From contig JAIHZV010000035.1 in assembly GCA_022718015.1 (NCBI GenBank), positions 1 to 9,001 of the forward strand: DNA of 9,001 bases, in the 5' to 3' direction. The notes under the pieces are model-generated. The model saw only the letters and a list, made by a program, of their open reading frames with translations. It did no database searches and was not told the DNA's origin. This document shows, piece by piece, positions 4,903-9,001 of this stretch. The position numbers and the translations under genes were made by a program. The DNA is from Phascolarctobacterium sp. (GTDB lineage Bacteria; Bacillota; Negativicutes; Acidaminococcales; Acidaminococcaceae). The first letter of the stretch is position 1; every line of letters starts with the position of its first letter.

Positions 4903-5934
4903 TTACCACCCCTTGCCGAAGCCGCAGGCCGGATAGGTGCAGACAGCGCAGTTCAGGCACAGGCCGCCCTCGCCCAGCGCCGCCAGCTCCTCGGAAGTGA
5001 TAAGATCACGCGCCAGCACGCGCGGCAGCGCGAGGTCGAAAATCGTGCGCTTGGCGTACATCACGCAGCCCGGCAGGCCCAGCACAGGCACCTGCGCCTC
5101 ACCATAATATGCGAGCAAAAACATTGCCCCCGGCAGCACAGGCGCACCGTAGGAAACAATGCGTGCGCCGGTGTTTTTGATGGCCAGCGGCGTCTGGTCG
5201 TCAGGATCGACGCTCATGCCGCCGGTACAGAGCACAAGCTCTGCGCCCTTTTCCTCAATCGCGCTCTTGATAGCAGCCGTAATCTGCTCCGGTGCATCGT
5301 CGAGAATCTCCTTATGGATAACCTCCACGCCAAACTCTGCCAGCTTCGCCTCAATAACCGGCGTGAACGTATCCTTGATGCGTCCGTGGAAAACCTCGCT
5401 GCCCGTCGCCAGCACAGCCGCACGCTTAATTTGATACGGCAAAAGCTTAAGCAGCGGCTCAGCACCGCACAGCTCCTGTACACGCTGCATTTTTTCCTTC
5501 TCAATAACCAGAGGAATTATGCGCGTACCGCACAGCTTGTCTCCCTTATGTACAGGCGTATTGCCATGACGCGTAGCAATCATCATCTGGCCAAAGCTGT
5601 TGACGAGCTGCAGGCGCTTGCTGTCCACCTTGAACAAGCCGTCCACAGCCGCCGCCAGCTCAATCTTGCCTTCCTTCACGGCGGACTCGTTCATGCCCTC
5701 GCTCTTGCACAGGTCGACGAGGATACGTGCCGCGTCATTTTCGTGCAGCATGCTTTCGTCTGCCTCCCACACGTAAAGATGCTCCTTACCAATCGAAAGC
5801 AGCACGGGAATATCCTCCGGCTGCACGATATGTCCCTTACGGAACACTGCGTCCTTCGTCACGCCCTTGATAATCTGCGTCAGGTCATGACACAAAACGC
5901 TGCCTACTGCGTCCTCAGTTCTTATCAGCTTCAC
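4903..5934 (-). CDS. MoeA-like molybdopterin-binding protein with C-terminal Cys cluster
   Basis: The 343-residue product has an N-terminal region of about 165 residues resembling the front part of MoeA-like proteins. A MoaB/Mog-type molybdopterin-binding domain spans about 170-310, with LATGSEV (175-181), LCTGGMSVDPDDQT (235-248), a PVLPGAMFL segment and GLPGC (286-290). These are the phosphate- and pterin-binding loops of the MogA/MoeA fold. It probably binds molybdopterin or helps insert molybdenum, but it is shorter than canonical MoeA (about 400 residues) and differs from it. The tail carries C326, C329, C332 and C337 (CLNCAVCTYPACGFGKG), a spacing that could hold a metal or Fe-S cluster. 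The start is GTG at 5934, after GAGGG at a 7-nt spacing. An overlapping ATG at 5941 is in another frame and stops after eight codons. It lies 10 nt after modA and 2 nt before the ModE-like gene. Confidence 0.85.
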   Translation of the reverse strand: MKLIRTEDAVGSVLCHDLTQIIKGVTKDAVFRKGHIVQPEDIPVLLSIGKEHLYVWEADESMLHENDAARILVDLCKSEGMNESAVKEGKIELAAAVDGLFKVDSKRLQLVNSFGQMMIATRHGNTPVHKGDKLCGTRIIPLVIEKEKMQRVQELCGAEPLLKLLPYQIKRAAVLATGSEVFHGRIKDTFTPVIEAKLAEFGVEVIHKEILDDAPEQITAAIKSAIEEKGAELVLCTGGMSVDPDDQTPLAIKNTGARIVSYGAPVLPGAMFLLAYYGEAQVPVLGLPGCVMYAKRTIFDLALPRVLARDLITSEELAALGEGGLCLNCAVCTYPACGFGKGW

Positions 5935-5944
5935 TGTTCATCCC

Positions 5945-6739
5945 TCATTTCGCTCTGGCAAAGCCATATTCTTCAAAAATTTTCATTGCCTCATCGCTCT
6001 GCAGGAAGGCAGCAAACTCCTTCGCAGCTGCGGCCTGCGGCGCCTTTTGCAGCACACCGATAGGATAAATAACCGGCTTCTGCAACGCACCCTGCGGTGC
6101 TTCGGCAACAATCTGCACCTTGTCCTTAAGCAAGGCTGCGTCCGTTGCATAAACAAGACCTGCATCAGCACTGCCCTCAGCAACCCAGTTCAGCACCTGC
6201 GTTACGTTCGTGCCCAGGCTGGCCTTTCCGCTTACCTGCTCCCAAATGCCGAGCTTTGTCAGCGCTTCCTTGGAATATTGACCGGCAGGAACGCTGGCAG
6301 GGTCGCCAATCGCCGGATGCTTGGCCTCAGTCAGGTTTTCAAAGCCCTTGATTTCTGCATTAGCGCCCTGCTTCGGCACGATGAGCACCAGCTTGTTTTC
6401 CAGCAGCGGCTTCACAGTTTCCTTATCCATATAGCCCTTGTCGGACAAGGCCTTCATCTGCTTGTTGGCAGCAGAAATAAACACATCAGCCGCCAGACCG
6501 CTTTCAATCTGTGCCTGCAGCTTGCCGCTGGCATCATAAACGCCTTCGATTTTTACGTCAGGATGCTTTTGCTGATACAACGGAAGCAGCTTTTGCGTAA
6601 ACACCTTCTCCATGCTGGCAGCAGCAGCCAGACGCAGAGTTTTCGTCTGCTGCGGTGCAGCAGCCTTTTCGCCGCCGCCACAGCCAGCTAATAATAAAAC
6701 TAACATTAACGAGCAAACTAAGCAGAAAACCTTCTTCAT
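5945..6739 (-). CDS. modA: Molybdate ABC transporter substrate-binding lipoprotein ModA
   Basis: ModA captures molybdate (or tungstate) outside the inner membrane and delivers it to the ModB permease. The 264-residue product begins with a lipoprotein signal: MKK, a hydrophobic core and the lipobox LLAGC with Cys at 20, so it should be lipid-anchored. Family motifs are visible. They are AAAASMEKV (38-46, with Ser42 a likely oxyanion ligand), YDASGKLQAQIESGLAADVFISA (68-90, with Ser71), GDPASVPAGQYSKEAL and GLVYATDAAL. These correspond to the oxyanion-binding positions of ModA proteins. The ATG at 6739 follows AGGAGA with good spacing. It begins 2 nt after modB, and the MoeA-like gene follows 10 nt later. 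Tungstate specificity (TupA/WtpA) cannot be excluded, but the motifs and the Moco context favour molybdate. Confidence 0.95.
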   Translation of the reverse strand: MKKVFCLVCSLMLVLLLAGCGGGEKAAAPQQTKTLRLAAAASMEKVFTQKLLPLYQQKHPDVKIEGVYDASGKLQAQIESGLAADVFISAANKQMKALSDKGYMDKETVKPLLENKLVLIVPKQGANAEIKGFENLTEAKHPAIGDPASVPAGQYSKEALTKLGIWEQVSGKASLGTNVTQVLNWVAEGSADAGLVYATDAALLKDKVQIVAEAPQGALQKPVIYPIGVLQKAPQAAAAKEFAAFLQSDEAMKIFEEYGFARAK

Positions 6740-6741
6740 TA

Positions 6742-7434
6742 TTATTTCTCCTGTTCCTTTTTCGTTTTATATAGATACCAGTTCAACCCGATAACCACCA
6801 TTAAGCAAATCGCCACAATAACCGCCACGTACCAGCCTGCAGCATCCCAATCACCAGCAGCCACAGCGCTGTACACCGCCAGCGGCAGCGTGCGCGTCCG
6901 TCCGGCGATATTGCCGGCAATCATTGCCGTCGCGCCGAACTCGCCCAGACCACGGGCGAACGCCAGCAGGCCTCCGGCAATTATACCCGGCAGCGCATTA
7001 GGCAGATGAATACGCCAAAAGATGCGCCACTCCGTCATGCCCAGCGACTGCGCCGCCTCCAAGATGCCATGGTCAACCTGCGACAACGCGCCACGCGCAC
7101 TGCGATACATGAGCGGCAGGGAAATCACCGCTGCTGCCAGCACCGTCGCCAGCCAGCTGAACGCTATACGCACGCCGAAGACTTCATAGATGAGCTGTCC
7201 CAGTACACGGTTATTGCCAAAGAAGTAAAGCAGGAAAAAGCCTGCAACCGTCGGCGGCAGCACCATCGGCAGAGTAATGACCGCGTCTACGATAATCTTC
7301 CCCGTTTCGCTGTGCAGCCGCTCCACCTGCCATGCCAGCAGCACGCCAATGAAAAAAACGACAATAATCGTTGCGACTGCCGTATGCAGCGATATCCACA
7401 GCGGCGACCAGTCCAGCATTGTCAGCGTACTCAT
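6742..7434 (-). CDS. modB: Molybdate ABC transporter permease ModB
   Basis: ModB is the inner-membrane channel of the molybdate importer and works with ModA and an ATPase. From the ATG the product is 230 residues with about five hydrophobic segments, typical of the BPD_transp_1 permease fold. Conserved features include LPMVLPPTVAGF and the cytoplasmic EAA loop EAAQSLGMTEWRIFWRIHLP, which contacts the ATPase. RGLGEFGATAMIAGN is also characteristic of ModB/CysT permeases. I chose the ATG at 7434, which overlaps the stop of the MOSC-MogA gene as ATGA; an in-frame TTG four codons upstream is possible but less likely. No strong ribosome-binding site precedes it, so translational coupling is likely. 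modA follows after 2 nt. No modC is seen in the window. Confidence 0.94.
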   Translation of the reverse strand: MSTLTMLDWSPLWISLHTAVATIIVVFFIGVLLAWQVERLHSETGKIIVDAVITLPMVLPPTVAGFFLLYFFGNNRVLGQLIYEVFGVRIAFSWLATVLAAAVISLPLMYRSARGALSQVDHGILEAAQSLGMTEWRIFWRIHLPNALPGIIAGGLLAFARGLGEFGATAMIAGNIAGRTRTLPLAVYSAVAAGDWDAAGWYVAVIVAICLMVVIGLNWYLYKTKKEQEK

Positions 7435-8378
7435 TTGCGTGCGCAATCATGGGCCATACCCTTCAGGATACGCAGTCCATGCTCCAGCTGCGGCAAAATA
7501 ACCGCCAGTCCTTCCTCGACTGCCTTCGTGCTCCCCGGAAGGTTGACAATAAGCGTCTTGTTGCGCAATACGCTGGCGCCACGGCTCAGCATCGCCCGCG
7601 GCGTAATCTTCAGCGATTCGGCACGAATCGCCTCGGCTATGCCGGGAGCAGTGCGCGTTGCCACCGCCAAGGTAGCCTCCGGCGTCACGTCGCGCAGGGA
7701 AAAGCCTGTGCCGCCAGTGGTAATAATCAAGTCCACCTGTCTGCTGTCCGCCAGACGAATAAGCTCACGCTCAATTTTCTTCTGCGCATCAGGTAGCAGC
7801 ACCAGCTCCTCAACGTCGTAGCCAGCCTCACTGAGCAGCTGCGCCGCACGCGGGCCGCTCGTATCCACGCGCTCCCCGGCAAAGCCCTTGTCCGAAAGCG
7901 TCATAACTGCGGCACGCAGCGGAGCGTCCACCGGCGGCGGCTCGACAGTCAGCTCCATGCCGGCGTGCAGCTCGCCGCCGTGCTCTACCGTCGCAAACAC
8001 GCCCTCTCGCGGCATGATGCAGTCGCCCACGCGGTGAAAAATTTGGCAATGACTGTGACATTCCTTGCCAATCTGGCTCATTTTCAGAACAACCTCTCCG
8101 GCACGCAGAATGCTGCCTACAGGCAGGCTCTTGAAATCAATACCAGAGACGAGAATGTTCTCGCCAAAAGCACCAATCTCAGCCTTGCCGCCACGCGCAT
8201 TGAACTCATCCACCTTGTCCGCACTCAGCAGGCTCACCTGACGGTGCCAATTGCCTGCGTGCGCATCGCCGGAAAGTCCATGATTGGCAATCAGCGTCAC
8301 CGATGCCACAGGACGCTTTTCCGTGCCCTTCGCTTCGCTCAGGCACACCGCCTTAATAACGCCCTTTAGCTCTGCCAT
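7431..8378 (-). CDS. MOSC domain / MogA-MoaB molybdopterin adenylyltransferase-like fusion
   Basis: The 315-residue product joins two molybdenum-cofactor domains. Residues 1-145 are a MOSC domain, with HGLSGDAHAG (33-42), the QVSLLS strand, FGENILVSGID and a GKECHSHC segment holding C107 and C111; MOSC proteins use a conserved Cys in sulfur handling. Residues 155-310 are a MogA/MoaB domain, with TLSDKGFAGERVDTSGP, ITTGGTGFSLRDVTPEAT (219-236) and NLPGS (279-283). Those motifs bind molybdopterin and, in MogA, adenylate it before molybdenum insertion. The fusion suggests a protein that handles molybdopterin intermediates. The ATG at 8378 follows GGTGA and overlaps the moaC end by 13 nt; the stop overlaps the modB ATG. 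Whether the C-terminal half is adenylylating (MogA-like) or only binding (MoaB-like) is not settled by sequence alone. Confidence 0.92.
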   Translation of the reverse strand: MAELKGVIKAVCLSEAKGTEKRPVASVTLIANHGLSGDAHAGNWHRQVSLLSADKVDEFNARGGKAEIGAFGENILVSGIDFKSLPVGSILRAGEVVLKMSQIGKECHSHCQIFHRVGDCIMPREGVFATVEHGGELHAGMELTVEPPPVDAPLRAAVMTLSDKGFAGERVDTSGPRAAQLLSEAGYDVEELVLLPDAQKKIERELIRLADSRQVDLIITTGGTGFSLRDVTPEATLAVATRTAPGIAEAIRAESLKITPRAMLSRGASVLRNKTLIVNLPGSTKAVEEGLAVILPQLEHGLRILKGMAHDCARK

Positions 8379-8854
8379 AAAAATTCACCACTCTTTCCGC
8401 CGCTTTTATAGGCCAGATGCACATGCTGTATAGACATATGCTTATCAATCGCCTTGCACATATCATAAATTGTCAACAGCGCAATATTTACGCCGGTCAA
8501 GGCCTCCATCTCTACGCCGGTCTGCGCCACGGTTTTCACCGTGCAGGCAGCATTGACAAAGTAATGTCCGTCCTCGCTGTGCTGCAAATCAAAATCAAGC
8601 TTGCAGCTCGTAAGCGGCAGCATATGGCAGAGCGGTATCAGCTCGCTGGTCTTTTTTGCCGCCATAATGCCTGCCACACGCGCCACACCCAGAACATCGC
8701 CCTTCGCCACCGTGCCTGCGGCAATCTTTTCATATATTTCCTTGCTCACCATGATAGAGCCGATGGCAACCGCTGTACGCAGATTAGCATTTTTCTCGCT
8801 CACATCTACCATAATCGCTTTGCCCTCAGCATCAAAATGTGTAAAATCGCTCAT
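8366..8854 (-). CDS. moaC: Cyclic pyranopterin monophosphate synthase MoaC
   Basis: MoaC converts the MoaA product, 3',8-cyclo-7,8-dihydro-GTP, to cyclic pyranopterin monophosphate, the first stable pterin in molybdenum-cofactor synthesis. The 162-residue product has normal length and the family signatures. They are MVDVSEKNANLRTAVA (15-30), AAKKTSELIPLCHMLPLT (65-82), VKTVAQTGVEMEALTGV (106-122), TIYDMCKAIDK (128-138) and GGKSGEF (152-158). D131 and K134 correspond to the catalytic Asp128 and Lys131 of the E. coli enzyme. The ATG at 8854 follows AAGGG with a 5-nt spacer. It starts 15 nt after moaA and overlaps the MOSC-MogA gene, consistent with one transcript. Confidence 0.97.
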   Translation of the reverse strand: MSDFTHFDAEGKAIMVDVSEKNANLRTAVAIGSIMVSKEIYEKIAAGTVAKGDVLGVARVAGIMAAKKTSELIPLCHMLPLTSCKLDFDLQHSEDGHYFVNAACTVKTVAQTGVEMEALTGVNIALLTIYDMCKAIDKHMSIQHVHLAYKSGGKSGEFLWQS

Positions 8855-8869
8855 TATATCCCTTCTCTC

Positions 8870-9001
8870 TCAGCCGCCAATCTGGCTCATATTAAACTGC
8901 GCAGGACTGACGTCAAACTTATGTCCCCATGGCTTCTGCCATATCGTCTGCTGCAGCGCCTGCTCCAGCCTTGCGTCATCAGCGCCGCTGCGCAGCAGTG
9001 C
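8870..9001 (-). CDS. moaA: GTP 3',8-cyclase MoaA, C-terminal fragment (runs off the right edge)
   Basis: Only the last 43 codons and the TGA stop lie in the window. The peptide begins ALLRSGADDARLEQALQQ, contains IWQKPWGHKFD, and ends FNMSQIGG. The LRSGADD segment, the KPxxHxF segment and the C-terminal MSxIGG tail are typical of MoaA. In MoaA the terminal Gly-Gly is required for catalysis and is inserted into the active site. MoaA is a radical-SAM enzyme that rearranges GTP as the first step of Moco synthesis. Its iron-sulfur motifs would lie outside the window. moaC follows after 15 nt. The missing upstream part and the operon promoter cannot be judged. Confidence 0.92.
   Translation of the reverse strand, partial: ALLRSGADDARLEQALQQTIWQKPWGHKFDVSPAQFNMSQIGG

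Noticed and set aside
4901..4960. Longer N-terminus for the ModE-like protein starting at 4960
   Set aside because: The extra 20 residues lie inside the MoeA-like gene's Cys-tail coding sequence and do not resemble the family. The ATG at 4900, 2 nt after that gene's stop, fits operon spacing and the ModE alignment.
4885..6063. Long plus-strand open frame (392 codons) opposite the MoeA-like and modA genes
   Set aside because: It is antisense to two well-supported genes, has no recognisable domains, is rich in His, Arg, Gln and Leu as expected for a shadow frame, and lacks a convincing ribosome-binding site.
7435..7446. TTG start for modB four codons upstream
   Set aside because: The ATG at 7434 overlaps the previous stop as ATGA, a common coupled arrangement, and the upstream residues MRTQ add nothing recognisable.

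Overview
The window suggests a diderm Firmicute of the class Negativicutes (Phascolarctobacterium/Acidaminococcus/Megamonas-like). It combines an outer-envelope TonB-ExbB-ExbD system and an autotransporter-type surface protein with Firmicute-style Shine-Dalgarno sites, sigma-70-type promoters, a MOSC-MogA fusion and a small one-domain ModE-like protein. The genus is an inference; no rRNA or taxonomic marker is present. Every gene I can support lies on the minus strand, so the window is best read from position 9001 down to 1.

Region 1 (9001-4513) is the distal part of a tightly packed molybdenum-cofactor and molybdate-uptake operon. The order is moaA (only its C-terminus is in the window), moaC, a MOSC-MogA/MoaB fusion, modB, modA, a MoeA-like molybdopterin-binding protein with a C-terminal cysteine cluster, and a single-domain ModE-like regulator. 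Genes overlap or are a few bases apart, and the operon ends at a clear intrinsic terminator. Together they cover molybdate capture and import, early pterin synthesis and molybdenum insertion. The import ATPase gene modC is not in the window.

Region 2 (4516-2531) is an independent exbB-exbD-tonB transcription unit. It has its own near-consensus promoter, with a 16-bp inverted repeat just upstream, and ends in a strong intrinsic terminator. It supplies proton-motive-force energy to outer-membrane TonB-dependent transporters.

Region 3 (2463-1) begins with a promoter of TTGACA-17-TAAAAT form. About 120 nt of structured leader follow, then a cobalamin (B12) riboswitch aptamer and an expression platform ending in an intrinsic terminator. 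Then comes the start of a long secreted autotransporter-like protein of at least 651 residues, which runs off the left edge. B12-riboswitch control of a beta-helical surface protein beside a TonB energy-transduction operon is the most notable feature. It suggests a cobalamin-responsive envelope module, which is inference.

No tRNA, rRNA, CRISPR array, insertion sequence or plus-strand gene was recognised.
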